Of a stretch of 64,000 nucleotides of DNA, positions 1 through 11,939 are shown piece after piece. The notes under the pieces are model-generated. The model was not told the origin of the DNA and ran no database searches. It saw nothing but the letters and a program-made list of their open reading frames with translations. The stretch is from the NCBI GenBank assembly GCA_007922195.1, contig ML682067.1, positions 7,902,914 to 7,966,913 of the forward strand. Reading direction: 5' to 3'. A program made the translations under genes and the position numbers. This DNA comes from Podocnemis expansa (lineage: Eukaryota; Chordata; Testudines; Podocnemididae). Within the stretch, counting starts at the first letter, position 1, and each line of letters opens with the position of its first letter.

Positions 1-424
1 CAGCTGGCCATGCTAGAAATACTGACATTTACATATGTTCCTTTAAGTTAGTTTGAAGAACAGCCATCAGATAGCACTGCCACTTGAGAGAACCATATTC
101 TCAATATCCAGGTAAAATAACATATACTAATATGATAGCTGAAGAACAGAACGTTTTCCTGTCTTTGTTCCTTTTTTCCCCAATGCCTGCAGTTTCCTTG
201 ACAAGACCAAGGCCAGAAAGAATTTTTCAAATTAAAATAATTGTCGTATGAACTCAAAACTTTTTAGAAATGAAAATGGTGGAAGAATAAAGACAGAGTG
301 ATGATGGCACACTGCCAGCATGATTTTGAGTCATACAATTTAAGGCAGAAGAGACCATTGCATAATTTTGTTTGACTTCCTGTTTGTAACGGGCCATTAA
401 ATTCCAACCCCCCTCCCCCTTAGT
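1..424. other. no recognised feature
   Basis: AT-rich sequence with short chance reading frames only. I see no terminal repeats, RNA gene or exon-like stretch. Confidence 0.5.
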
Positions 425-880
425 CCTGTATTGAGCTCAATAGCTTTGTATTGACTAAAGTATACCTAGTGTTGATAAAATGCATCTTCAAGAAAGGAGT
501 CCAGTCTTGATTTGAAGACTTCAAGAGATGGAGAATTCAACCCTTTCCCTTGGTTGCTTTTTCCAGTGGCTTATTATCACTGTTATAAAGGCATAAATGC
601 ATAACTTTTAACTGAAATTGGTCTAGCTTCAGCTTCCAGTCATTGGTTCTTGTTCTGCTTTTTTCTCCACTAGATTAAAGAACATTTTGGTATGTGTTAT
701 TTTTCCCCCATAAAGGTACTGACACACTAAGATAAAGACACTTCTTGATCTTTTTAATAAGCTAAATAGATGTTGAACATTCTAAACCTTTAAGACATTT
801 TCTCCTTTGGATCACTCTTACAGCTCTTTTATGCATTTTCTCCAATTTTTCATTGTCCAGTGATGACTGACCCTTTAGCT
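425..880 (-). mobile_element. CR1 LINE 3' fragment, antisense
   Basis: Read on the minus strand this is the 3' part of a CR1-type LINE. The plus strand shows the familiar complement of the ORF2 C-terminal region: a stretch on 'gagatggagaattcaaccc', then 'ggtctagcttcagcttccag', then 'ctccaatttttcattg'. It is diverged, has no open frame, and is an old 5'-truncated copy. Class is clear from the order of these segments; the subfamily is not assigned. Confidence 0.7.
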
Positions 881-1154
881 CTTCTTATTGTCCGCAAAGG
901 TTAGTTGTAGGGGCCTGTATTATCACTGTGCCTGCGTGTACATTGTTTCATTCAGAGAGCGAAGGACGAATATCAGGCCTTAAGCTTCAGAGAAAGGAGT
1001 GTTTGAGGTTTGGGTATAGTAGTCTTCCAGATACCAAACTGCAGGCCAGTGGAATAGAACATGGATGAGAATGACTGTTGACCTACAATAAAATAGGAAT
1101 TTATATTGCAAACCAAATTAAAATAATAATACAGTATACTGTGAATGAAGAAAA

Positions 1155-1273
1155 GCAAGGAGTCTTGTGACACTTAAAGACTAATAAATAAATACATCTG
1201 TTAGTCGTTTAAGTGTCACAAGACTCCTTGCTTTTTTTTGCTTTACTAGACTAACCTGGCTGCCCCTTTGGAA
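1155..1273 (-). repeat. Penelope-type foldback fragment
   Basis: Two arms, about 1155-1188 and 1200-1233, are near-perfect reverse complements of each other (AAGGAGTCTTGTGACACTTA and its complement). They are followed by the complement of the PLE terminus (CTAACCTGGCTGCCCCTTTG). The same terminus opens the longer Penelope-like element near 42967, so this is a short non-coding derivative in reverse orientation. Confidence 0.7.
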
Positions 1274-1476
1274 CTTATCCTTTGAATGAATACAATTACC
1301 TTCATCCACTTACGCTATCTAAAGAAATGTCTGACTCATATCAATAATGGTTTAAGTAATCAAGATATTTTTGGGAAGGGCTGGTAGTTTTTTTTGTCTA
1401 GGAATTAGTAGAGGAAAGCCCTTTTTTATTTTTTTCTGTTGGGAAAGTCATCTGTTCTCATTTATCCCTGGTATCT

Positions 1477-1823
1477 AGCTATGTCTATGCTGGCAATTTA
1501 GGTCAAATTAAGAAGGCTTAATTCAAACTAAATTAGTCCCTGCCTACACTAGACTTTCATTAAGTTAAATTAAGAAATTCCTTAATTCAATTTAAAGAAA
1601 GCTTAATTTGAATTAATAAGAACCACCTGTTAGTTTGAGTTAAGCCTTAATTTGACTCCTTAGTTCAAACTAAGGATGGTGTAGACCTGGATTAATCCTT
1701 AATTTGACTTTAGTCAATTTTGTTAATTCAACTAAATAAGGTTGAGTTTAGTTTGAATTAAAGTCAAACTTATTAGTTCAAATTAACAAATTCAACCTAA
1801 CTTTTTCTAGTGTAGATATAGCC
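1477..1823. mobile_element. foldback MITE, TTAATTCGAATTAA-type
   Basis: The ends are complementary: the left end reads AGCTATGTCTATGCTGG and the right end reads CTAGTGTAGATATAGCC. The whole interior is a mosaic of AATTAAG, TTCAAACTAA and TTAATTTGA segments that can pair with one another. It has no coding capacity. The 3-bp flanks (TCT and TTA) do not match, so the target duplication has decayed. It belongs to the GGCTATGTCTACACT terminal group seen throughout the window. Confidence 0.75.
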
Positions 1824-3178
1824 TTAGTAGGTTAAAGAACTGCAGTTTGGTTATAGAGTCCTGGAGGTTTAAATGGGTATTTGTGTTTTGCTGAAGGTTC
1901 ATATGTCTGCATGATTCTGCTGATCAGTTTATCAAGACATAGCCAGCAGTGAGCACTTACTCAAACTGTTTATTTCTTTCTACAAATCTGTTCCTATAGT
2001 TCCTTCTGCTTATCCCTGTTCCCCTTGTTTGGTTTTAGGTGGAATACAATATGCAGACTGATGAATGCAAAATTTTAGACCTCTACTGTGACCTTAGACA
2101 CGCCAAATGCTAGATCTGGTTTGGACTCTTAACAAAACACTTTTAATCAAAACTCAAACTTTTCTGAGGGAAAGGGTTGCCTTTAACACACATTTCTTGA
2201 CTAGAAATTTTTTATTTTTTTTTTAATTTGTCAGAATGAAAGCAACATTTCAATTTACTTTAATCAGTTTTTGGGAGGAGGGGGGAAGCAGGTCAGAAGG
2301 GGGTGAATTATGAAACATCTGAAATTTTGACTTTTTGTTCCGATTCAAGATGAGGAAAAAATTCTGAGATCTCAAACTTTTGCAGAATGGGAAAATAGTT
2401 GCCCACACACCTTCATTAAAATCATAGTTTGTATATTAAGATCCTCAAATGGAAGGTGGTCTAACACTTAATATGTAACTCTTAATAACTCACAGACAAG
2501 TCCTGAGGGTTTTTCATCATCAGGACTCCCCTGTTTTCTGAGCTGAGGGAAGAGTCTTGGTGTGATTAGTAACTGATTGGATCTGTTCAGAAAGAAGGAA
2601 TAATAAATAGGACTTTTGAGATGAGCTTATCTCAAGACCAGTCCATACACACATTTAGATTGTGTCAAGCATTTTGATCTAGTCCTCTTTGCTGTAATCC
2701 TATTTCAAAGAGGATTGGATAACACAGTTTAATAAATTGCTCATGCATGTCAACAGGGTCCATACAAACAGTTTGTCCATGGCAGGCTAGCCTGGGGTAA
2801 ATTCACATCCCAGTTAGCCAAAATGCAATGTTCACGTACATTGTTACTGTCATTATCTAACCATTTTAAAAATAAAACTCAGGCAAATAATGAACTTTTG
2901 TTCTTACTCAAATATTGGCCACCATGTCTGTTCTTGTGGACTGCCCTCTGTCGAGATGGTTCTGTTGATACTGTTATGGTGCCCATAGTGAAGGTAGTTA
3001 TTGTTACCAGGGATGGGGTGAAAAAAATATGGGATGGGGGGTATGTGGAAGATTGGAGGGGGATAGGAGACTGTGGAGAAGCCTGAGGAGAGATGATGAA
3101 TGAGGAAGATTAATAGAATGACAGCTTCCCCATCTGAGAAAGCAAGCTGAATCCCACTCTAAACAGGGAGGTCTGATT
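1824..3178. other. no recognised feature
   Basis: AT-rich sequence. A stop-free frame of 87 codons at 2823-3086 has no motif or splice context and looks like chance. Nothing else is recognised. Confidence 0.5.
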
Positions 3179-3200
3179 TTGTGTGTGTGTGTGTGTGTGT
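3179..3200. repeat. (GT)n microsatellite
   Basis: About ten uninterrupted GT units followed by a T-rich stretch. Confidence 0.95.
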
Positions 3201-3224
3201 TTTCATTTCAGAAAGCACTCTGAA

Positions 3225-4190
3225 CTTGAGTCGATGTGTTCTACTGGGGGATTGGTTCTTGGCTGTGCGCTATTTAACATTTTTATCTGTGAACTGGAAA
3301 AAGCATATAATCATCATTGATAAAATTTGTAAATGACACAAAGTATAGGGGAATTTTAAATAACGAAACAGACAGGTCACAAGATTCAGGCTAATTTGGG
3401 ATCACTGGGTAAAATGAGTGCAAACGTATTATGTATTTTAATATAGCTAAATGTAATTTTATATATATTTGAATACAACTGTATTAACAAAGGATATAGG
3501 CCATGCTTACAGGATAGAGGACTTTAGCCTGGGAAATGGTGAAACTGAGACAGATTTGGGGTCCTGGTGAATGATTGGCTGTGCTTCATCTGGCCAAAAG
3601 AGCTAAGGTGTTGCTTTGATGTATAAGCAGGAGAATCTTGAGTAGGAGTAGAGAGATTATTTTACCTCTGAATTTGTCACTGATGCGACTACTGCTGAAA
3701 TACTGTACCTAGGTCTGGTGCAGAAAATTCAAGTAGGATATTGATAAATTGGAGAAAGTTCAAAGAAGAGTCAAAAGAATAATTAAAGGATTAGCAGTTC
3801 TATTATAGAGATAGTCAAGGGGCTCAGTCTATTTAATTTGAAACAGAGATGGTGTGACTTGATTGCAGTCTAAAATTGTCCACAAGGGGAACAAATATTC
3901 TCTTCAGTTTATTAGAGAAAGACATAGCATGATCAGATGACTGCAAGCTGAACCTAGATAAATTAAGCCTGGAAATGAGGTGTACATTTTTTTACATGGA
4001 GGGTGAATAACCACAGGAATAACTTATTAAGGGTTGTGGTGGATTCTCTAAGACAATTTTTAAAAACAAGAGGGGAGACTTTTCTAAAAGATATACTGTA
4101 GGAATTATTTTCGGGAAGTTCTGTGGCCAGTGTAATACCTAAGGCCAGAATAGTTGATCACATGGCTTCCTTCTGTGTTTGAAATCTCTG
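3225..4190 (+). mobile_element. old CR1/L3-like LINE 3' region
   Basis: A strongly decayed plus-strand LINE remnant. The region near 3690-3800 still translates in broken frames like the ORF2 tail (the 'QKIQVGY', 'ESSKKSQKNN' zone). The 3' part (4030-4180) carries the typical tail: a 'GGTGGATTCTCTAAGACAAT' zone, then 'AGATATACTGTAGGAATTAT', then 'AGTTCTGTGGCC'. It has many stops and indels and is non-functional. The tail resembles the one at 42520-42645. Confidence 0.7.
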
Positions 4191-4199
4191 AACAGGGGG

Positions 4200-4930
4200 A
4201 GGGTGGTTTCTCCCTAAAGACCTCAAAGAACAATGTATTTTATTGGGTTTTTTAAACCTCATCATTAAGTCAATGCCATAATATTTTGAGGTTAGAGCAG
4301 TGATTTAACAATACTTCCAGAAAGTGATTCTGCTATCCTGCCCCCCAACACCCCAGGGACTCCTGTTTGTAACCATTCCCTACGTATCTACCAATCTACC
4401 TGCTGACTTGCTTGCCACTGGTTCTGAGTCTTGTCTCTTGCATCTGGCCTAAAAACTGCACTGAATAAATGGTGCGAAGATCCTAGAGTGATAGACTTCC
4501 AGCCATGGAGCCGAGAGCTGGGGTTTTTTGGCCAAAAAATGTAGATTAACTAGGCAGGGTACAGGATATTTTAATTTTAAGGCTGAGTCAGGAAAGAAAC
4601 TTTAAAAGCAGCTGAGGGAAGACAGAAATGGTGAGGGAATATGAGGTCATAAGAGGGGAAGACAGCTGAGCACTGAGTTAATTTTGTTCTCATCCCTCAC
4701 TTTAGTTCCCTAAAGAAGAATACACTCCAGAGTTCCAAAGGGTGGGAAGTTGACGCTTGAATTTCTAGCAAAGGAAAAAAGAAATTATATTCACTTGGTA
4801 AAGGGAGTAACTGAATGTGAAAGGTTCACCCAAATGCACAGCACACATCTTGTAATGCAACTGCAGGGCATCAGTGTACAGTAGGGTTACGACTTGGTCG
4901 GTATTTGATTAGTCTGTCTGTGTTTTTTTT
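4200..4930. other. no recognised feature
   Basis: No open frame, terminal repeat or RNA gene recognised in this stretch. Confidence 0.45.
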
Positions 4931-4937
4931 ATGCTAA

Positions 4938-5040
4938 AACATAGGAAGATCCATGCTGGATCAGACCAATGGTTCATCTGCCCAGTATCCTGTCTCCCAA
5001 CTGTGACCAATCTGTGGAAAAATAATTTAATCTGCCAGGA
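4938..5040 (+). repeat. reptilian interspersed repeat fragment
   Basis: The core (GCTGGATCAGACCAATGGTT, then CATCTGCCCAGTATCCTGTC) is a sequence I recognise as common in turtle and other reptile genomes. The overlapping short frame is a by-product. The element class is not assigned. Confidence 0.5.
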
Positions 5041-5060
5041 AGTTTCACCTAGGTCTAAAG

Positions 5061-7086
5061 ATTCGGATTATTGTCACAATACTCTGGGATATCTAATGTT
5101 GAAAGTTTGTATCAAGCTAAAGATACTGCAGTGTTCCCACTTGCACAGTTGAAGTGACAGCAGATCAAAACTTCTGAAAATACAGCAGCTGTCTGCCCGC
5201 CAACATGCAAGTGCACTGCATGTGTCTATGAGAAATAGTTTGAGTGAGGCAAGAGTGAGGAAACGTGCAATGTTTTTGATCTTATCTATCTGTGTTATCT
5301 CTAAATTTTCCAAGTGGATGCTAAATGAAGGGGTATGGAGAGTTGTCTTGTAGTTGAAGGGTTGGGATTGCAGGGGGTTTGCCTTGGGTGGGATGAGGAC
5401 ATACTGGGCTTTTTGCAATTCAAGATGATAATACCAGTATACACTCTGATGTTCCTTTTTCAATTCAGTATAATGTACAGTTCAATTGGGAAAAGTATCC
5501 TAATAGCTAACAGATCAACACAAATCTTTTCAGGCTAAGATTTTCAAGAACAGAAGCCTAAATTAAACACGTAAATCTATATTTAGGAATCGATTTTCAG
5601 ATGTGCTGAGCAACCAAAATCTCCCATTAGTTTTAATCTCTTTATTTTTCTTCATTGCTGTGTTACAGACAGCAACTAAATTCCCTTACATACTTCAATA
5701 ACTGCTTTAAGTCATGATCCCAAGGATACTGAATGCCATCTACATTAATTGCATTCAGAGGGGGTGGTAGAGATATAGTGTGACTCAGTATCTGTCCCTT
5801 TAGAGTGGAGAACCTAAAGTTAGAAAGAATCTCACTGCCAGCATTCTTATGACTGTGGAAGAGGAAGTGGGCAATGGCTATCAGTTGCCACTGTAGTCTT
5901 ATCAGACAAGAGAACACTCTCCTATAGGTGGTACAGTGACCCATGCTTGGCAGAAGATGGAAAGTTGATTTTCTGCAATGATTTGCTCTATAGAATATCT
6001 GAGTATCCACATATCAATCAATGTCTATATGTGACAGCAGAAAAAAAAACCCTACTATTATTTCTCAGTCACAAATGGAACTTGAACCAGATTCTTTACT
6101 CCAGAATTAAATGTAATTTTCTGTGTAAGTAACATTTGTGTTCTGTCTTCCAAGAAGAGAAAGCCTCACATAAAAAAGTGTGTCTCTGAGATAAATGAAT
6201 GCATTAAAGCTCTTAACTGCTCTTTGATGGACTACAAATAGACACAATACAGGACAATATTTGAACAGTAATGATTTGTGCTTTCTTCTTCAAGTGTAAG
6301 TTGATTGCAAAGCCTTCTAGACCACAGAGTAAATAGCTAAAGGGGTCATGAATCTTAATAGCTTCCAAATCAGAAAGATCTGCAACCTATATGCTCTGAC
6401 TGGAATGTGTATAGAATGTATAAATATTAATAGGTCTGGCAGGGACTCTGCAGACAAGCTGTCTAAAATTTCACAGTGGGAAGACTGAAGCTGCAGTGTA
6501 CAGATTGGCTAAGAAGCTCCCACCTGGAAATGAACTGTCAGCATGTGTGTAAATACATTTTTCCTGAAGCAATATTTAACATTCTGAGCTACCCTGGCAC
6601 ATAGGAATGCTCTGCATAGATATCTAGCTCCAGCCTCTTATTTAATATTATGAGCATGCACATCAGGCTGATTGCCAATACTATGTAAGATGAAGCACAC
6701 TGTGTGCCACATACCCCAATATGGCTTTGGCTGTTGTTCTACTAAGCAAAAAAATTGGGTGACTTTCAATGACTTCTTTATGTGAGTACCATCATGGAGT
6801 CTATGTCTATGACTCAGTTAAAAGAAAATCTAGGTTAAGCTAAAGTTGCAGAGGCAAAGCACTGAAAAATGAGGAATGCCAAAGTTAAAAGTTGCTGTCC
6901 CTCCTTAACTCTACTCACTTGTGTTTATGCATTTCAATTGCTCGGGCTTGGCTTCCATGACTCCCTTATGACTTATTTCCTTCATTTATTGGAAGATAAA
7001 GGATGTTTATTTGACTCCTCATAATTTCCTATGATGGGCAACTTAATTTATTAAAAGAGTCTCCCACAGTTTTGTTGTTTTTCTAA
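5061..7086. other. no recognised feature
   Basis: Mostly AT-rich. Frames of 129 codons (5074-5463, minus) and 115 codons (5663-6010, minus) show no family motif, no repeats and no splice context, so I do not call them genes. A short segment near 5560-5640 resembles an ancient interspersed repeat, but too weakly to name. Confidence 0.45.
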
Positions 7087-7300
7087 TTAGAATGACTAAC
7101 CCTGCTTTTTTTTTTTTTTTTTTTTTTTTGCCATAACAGAAGAGCTAATTTGCAGTGTTGCAGCACTGTTGGTCCCAGATACATGAGATACAAGTTGGGT
7201 GAGGTAATATCTCTCATTGGACCAAAGACTCATGATAAAAAAGACAAGACTTAAAAAAAGAGCTCTGTGGAGCTCAAAACTTACTTTTTCATTTGCTAAA
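7087..7300 (-). repeat. interspersed repeat with poly(T)
   Basis: A run of about 24 T residues (7106-7129) is followed by a sequence whose complement contains a degenerate version of the CCAATAAAAGATATTACCTC motif. A better copy of that motif lies at 17545-17570. I recognise this as a frequent reptile and bird repeat, possibly PLE-derived. The frame across it is not a gene. Confidence 0.45.
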
Positions 7301-7565
7301 GTTAATCCACTAAAAGATCTTGTTTCTACACATACAGGGAGAATAAACATTTCACAGACAGCTTTAGTTCTGGCCCTTCCTAGCACTTGATTGTTTTAAC
7401 GAACAACTTTAAACATCTCAGGTTAACATGAAAACTAGGCCTCTACAGTAAAAACTTAGCTGTCGCTGGATGTAGAACACTGTAGGCTAGTGGCAAGTTT
7501 TTTAAAATGTGGGTGGGAACTTGTCAATGAAGTATATAAAAGCTCTCTCAGATGCTGATCTCTAA

Positions 7566-7917
7566 GGCTACGTTCACACACAGGGGGTTATTTCGATACA
7601 AGTTGTTTCAAAACAACTTGTATTGAAATAACGCCTTATTTTGAAATAAGTTAATTCGAATTAACAGTTTGTTAATTTGAATTAAGGAAAAAAGCAGGAA
7701 TCGAAATAGCATGTTTGGACAACAGTTATTTCGAAACGAGTCACCGTCGTTTCAAAATAACATGTTCCGACAGGATTGTTTCATCACCAAATGGGGTTTA
7801 AGTTGTTTCGAAACAACACTGTTGTTTCGAAACAACGGTATGTCGTGTGAACATGGCGTTTTTTATTTCGAAACAACCTCTGTTATTTCGAAATAAGACT
7901 GCTGTGTGAACACAGCC
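7566..7917. mobile_element. foldback MITE, TTATTTCGAAATAA-type
   Basis: The ends GGCTACGTTCACACACAGG and CTGTGTGAACACAGCC are complementary. Flanking triplets are TAA and GAA, one mismatch apart. The interior is built from TTATTTCGAA, TTGTTTCGAAACAA and AATTCGAATTAA words and can fold on itself along nearly its whole length. A 61-codon frame inside (7711-7896) encodes only the repetitive word and is not a gene. Confidence 0.85.
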
Positions 7918-8154
7918 GAAGTATTTTACAGTGTTTTGATTTAACAAATTTCATTGTGGAATACAATGCTTCACAGCAGTAAGTTGTGCCAAAAACTGAA
8001 AGTAATCTACATTCAGTTTTAAACTTTTCTCCTTTGTATTTTCATTTCTTAGTATTCCATGTCATGTTTAGGACTTGTAAAACATGATTTTAGTTTAACA
8101 AAGAGTAAACTGCATTAGGTCCTATGAGAAAATCTAAACATGATGCAGCTTCCC

Positions 8155-8600
8155 AGACCATGCTGTGCTTCCCCCCCCACATTGCCACTTCCCTCCCATC
8201 TCTTGCCATTCTGCTGCTTCTCTGCTGTCCCTGACCATGTCACATTTCTGCCTCCCCCCCGTCCCTGACCATGCCACGGCTTCCCTGCCAGCTCTGACCT
8301 TGCCCTGCTTTTCCCACACCTCTGACCATGCTGCTGCTCCCCTGCTGGCCCCAACCATGCTGCTGCTTCCCTGCCAGCCCCAGCCAGACTGCCATTTCCC
8401 TGCCAGCCCGATCATGCTGCTGCTTCCCTACTGGCTCTTACCATGCTGCTGCTTCTCTGCTGCCCCCAACCATGCCACACTTCTCCCTGTGTCTCTCACT
8501 ATGCCACCCTTCCCTGCCATGCTCTTCTGCGAGCCAAATATTTTCTTTGAAGAGCCACATGCAGCTCATGAGCCGCAGTTTAGCCAAGAAAATCAGCCTG
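8155..8600. repeat. degenerate pyrimidine-rich minisatellite
   Basis: From about 8160 to 8515 the sequence repeats a degenerate unit of roughly 30-36 bp of the form 'ACCATGCTGCTGCTTCCCTGC' plus a variable CC-rich part. The long frames on both strands come from the repeat and are not genes. The right end (8530-8590) contains 'GAGCCACATGCAGCTCATGA', which resembles the end of an hAT-type element and may be the remnant in which the minisatellite grew. Confidence 0.7.
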
Positions 8601-8639
8601 TAATTGTCCTCCAATCCAGAGCTTTGGATGGACACTCTT

Positions 8640-10189
8640 TAGTTTTAAGTTCTAAGTGAGAATCAAGAACTTGTCAGTTCTAAACTGGTTGAAAAATTTT
8701 TACATCATTTTTTTTTTAAAAAAACTCTTTCTTTCCACAACTTCTAATAGAAGTATTTTAGTTTTTATTTAAGAAGCTAGATAGTTTCCAAATGCAAACC
8801 TTCCATTTTCTTTGGTGAGAAAGAAAGGATTCTTTTATGTATTTTTTTAATTTATATTCTATTGACTTGGGTGAATGAAAGAAAGAAATCAGTTTGAACT
8901 GGTAAGATTATTTCCATAGCATGGATATTCTAAACTTGGTAATAATAGTCATGCTTGGAGTATCTATATCAAACATGATCCTAAAACCCTATTGACAGTT
9001 CATGGAAATTTTGGTTTTGCATGATACTATTTAGAGGATCAGATTCTTCACCATGGCGCTCAGCAAGATCCTTGCCATCAATTTCATCAGGAGTAATATC
9101 TGTTTCTGTGTCTTGCTTGCTGCTCTTTTGTTTTGTTTTTGGAATGTGCACATGAAAAGAGGACCTCGTTTAAAATGATTGTTTTCTTCCTACTGTGTCC
9201 TCCCTGAAAATGATAATCCCTCTATTTGTAATGTGATTGATTGCTGTTTGAAGAAATGATCTGACAAATAGAAATATGGGTCACAATTTAAAGAATGTTT
9301 TGGAAGGACCAAAATGGAGTTATTTTTCAAAACATTCCAGGGCAGCTCACCTGACAGGGAGTCAGACAGGCTGGTGGGAAAGCAGCCAAGCAGAATACTT
9401 TGATTTTGTGAAATCAGCATTTTCTAGTGGAAAACTGGTCCTCTGAGAATGCTTCAGAGGGCTGAAATATAGTATTGGGGACTGACTGTGCCTTCAGGAG
9501 CCAAGCTTTGCAAACAGAAAGTCTTGAAGGAGAGGAACACTGTGAAGCTCTTGTGATGTGTAGCCAGGTAGAACCAGATACAGAATAAAGCAGATCTTTT
9601 GCAAGCTGCTAAAGTATTAAGTGGGCACTGAACACCATATAATGCACACAAAAGGTTGGTTCTGTTCCCAGGTGGAGTACGAACTGCAGGAGCAGATGAC
9701 CTCAAAGCATAGATCTTGTTTTCATACAAATGATGTCTCTTTCCTCAAAAAAAGGCACAAATGACACAGCAAAGTTATTTATGTTTCTAAATACAGTAAA
9801 ATTAAGAAACCATTCTAAGCCATCAGATTCTGTTAAAACCTAGAAAACATTTAGATGAGCACTCGGTATGAAGTTTGTTTCAGATTGGAATCTAAGTCAT
9901 TACTATTTTGTACAGCTGGTTGGCAATCTGTTAGTATTTTACATAAGAAATTTTGAAAAACTCTTTTTTCCCCCACAACTTTTCTGGAAAGAATTTGGTT
10001 TTTTACTTAAGAAACTGAATAATTTCTAAAAGTGAATCTTCCAAACTCTTTTTATGGGAAGAGGGGTGGAGGGTTGGGGGAACCCAACCAATGCTATAAA
10101 CTCCACGGTTGGGGAATCTGTTGTTGTGGTAGGTCAGTTCTAAGGGAGATGATGACATTCCCTTAATATTGTTGTAAACAGCAAGGCTG
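8640..10189. other. no recognised feature
   Basis: AT-rich sequence. Frames at 9190-9420 and 9454-9729 (minus) lack any recognisable motif. Nothing is called. Confidence 0.5.
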
Positions 10190-10192
10190 TAG

Positions 10193-11266
10193 GGCTATAT
10201 CTATCCCTAAAACCTTAGTTCAGACTTGCTTAGTCTGAACTAAGTAGTTTGAAGTTAGTTCGAACTAACCATGACTTTTTAATTTGAACTAACTTCTTAG
10301 TTTGAACTAGCCATGCTTTTTTTGGTTCAAACTAACTTTTTTTTAAAAAGTGCAGCTAGTTCAAACTAAGAAGCTAGTTTGAACTAAAAAAATGTGGTTA
10401 CTCAGATTAACTTTGAACTAACCTTTTAGTCTGAACTAAAAAAGCTTGGCTAATTCAAGCTAAAAATTACTTCAAACTAAAAAAGAGAGGCTGTGTCCTG
10501 AAAGGGGAGGTTCTTTTGTAGATCCACCAGACACAGACAAAGACCACTTAAAAGAACATTGGTATTTATTAAATGCCAGGGTGGTATACTGAATAAGTCA
10601 CCCTAAGCAAAGCAAAGCAGAATAGCAATTGGAGAGAGCTTACGTCCCTTCAGCAACCGCAGACCCCTTGCACGGCTGCGGACGACCCTGAGGAGATTTC
10701 TGAGGCACCTTTCTCATAAGGCCCATTCAGCGACATCCAGCAATCATAGAGGTTGTGCTAACATATAGCACAGTTCAGAGAGGACAGGGGATCAGGCCCA
10801 CCCTACCTGAACAGGATTGGACCAGCCAAGCTGGCTCTGTAGGGCACAAAAATGCAAAAGCACAAAATAACATACAATGAGCAAAAACAGGCCTAAACTT
10901 ACATAGGCAGAACCTGGTACAATCTTTCTGGGCAGACAGCCCAGAAAACAGTTCATGGGAAGGTTGTTCCCATGCGAAAGGCTGCGAGCATCACTACACT
11001 GTCCATTACAAACATCTTCCACAACTTATTTAGTTTGAAATAGCATGTCTGCATTGGGCTAGTTTAAACTAAATGTGCAAATAAGTTCGAACTAAGCAGT
11101 TATTTCAAACTAACCAGCCAAACTAACTAGTTGGAACTAAGCTTTGCTTAGTTTGAACTAAAATATTTTTTAGTTCGAACTAGGCAAAGTCTAGTGTAGA
11201 CAGGGTTCAAATTAGTTTGAATTATGGTTCCTTAATTAGAACTAATTTGCCAGTGTAGACACAGCC
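10193..11266. mobile_element. foldback MITE, TTAGTTCGAACTAA-type, split by an LTR
   Basis: The left end is GGCTATATCTATCC and the right end is CAGTGTAGACACAGCC. A TAG triplet flanks both sides (10190-10192 and 11267-11269), a matching 3-bp target duplication. The interior repeats TTAGTTYGAACTAA words on both sides of a 532-bp foreign block (10492-11023). Without the block the element would be about 540 bp. Confidence 0.85.
10492..11023 (-). mobile_element. solo LTR of an endogenous retrovirus-like element
   Basis: On the minus strand the block begins with TG and ends with CA. An AATAAA polyadenylation signal lies about 70 bp before its 3' end (complement of 'tttatt' near 10563-10568), as expected for an LTR. 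It interrupts the repeated words of the host MITE. No internal retroviral gene is present, and the 76-codon frame inside (10792-11022) is not a gene. The 5-bp flanks (GAGGC and ACTTA) do not match, so the edges or the insertion history are uncertain. Confidence 0.65.
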
Positions 11267-11280
11267 TAGGTTACCAGCAA

Positions 11281-11362
11281 GGCTGCAGTTGGGGTTGACT
11301 CTGCTTTGAGCAGAGGGTGGGACTAGATGACCTTCCGAGGTCTCGTGAACCCTATCTTCTAT
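11281..11362 (+). mobile_element. CR1 LINE 3' tail fragment
   Basis: Contains the CR1 tail hallmarks 'GGGACTAGATGACCTTCCGA' and a terminal 'TTCTATGATT'. Only the final ~80 bp is present. It follows the MITE at 10193-11266 closely. Confidence 0.65.
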
Positions 11363-11436
11363 GATTATTTGTCACCAATATCTGTAATACGCAAACATTA
11401 CAACAAAAATTTGAGAATAATGACATTGGAAACAAA

Positions 11437-11936
11437 GTGTATGTCCATACTTAGTCTTTAAATCACAGTAATGCTGATTATTTTTATTTAAAAGATTTCA
11501 TGTCCAAACTATGTTTCCTTATTTTTGAAATAAGGAGCTCTCTCATTTCAAAATAAGGAAAGTCATTTCAAAGTAATAAAACCTTTTATTATATTGAAAT
11601 GAAGGTTAAATTGAAACTTTTTTTCAAAATAACCTGGTGTGGACATGTTATTTTGATTTAACACTTTTGCCCTTCTCCTACCCAAGCTGCTGTCCTTTTT
11701 TAATATATTGGGTGGGGTTATGGCCCTTCTGGGGGGCCATATTGCCCTACCTCCCATGGTGCCCCTCTTCTGAATTGAACTAGCAAGTCCTGTCTATGGA
11801 CATGCTAGTTCAATTTGAGTTTCTAGTGGGGGGCGTGTTAAATCGATTTAACTTAAATTGATTTTATGATCTTTATAGCCATTTTATTAAATCAATTTAA
11901 CTTAAATCAATTAACTGCCTAAGTGTGGACATAGCC
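11437..11936. mobile_element. foldback MITE, TTAAATCGATTTAA-type
   Basis: The left end GTGTATGTCCATACTTAG and right end CTAAGTGTGGACATAGCC are complementary. The flanks are AAA and TAA, one mismatch. The left half uses TTATTTTGAAATAA words, while the right half uses TTAAATCGATTTAACTT words, so it looks like a hybrid of two subfamilies. A GC-richer central block (11660-11800) has no inverted partner. It is non-coding. Confidence 0.75.
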
Positions 11937-11939
11937 TAA

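Noticed and set aside
5074..6010. Minus-strand frames of 129 and 115 codons
   Set aside because: No motif, no splice context, no repeat support and ordinary AT-rich composition. Frames of this length occur by chance in 64 kb.
8115..8659. Frames of 79-164 codons on both strands
   Set aside because: All derive from the degenerate minisatellite; several frames are open at once, as expected for a short-period repeat.
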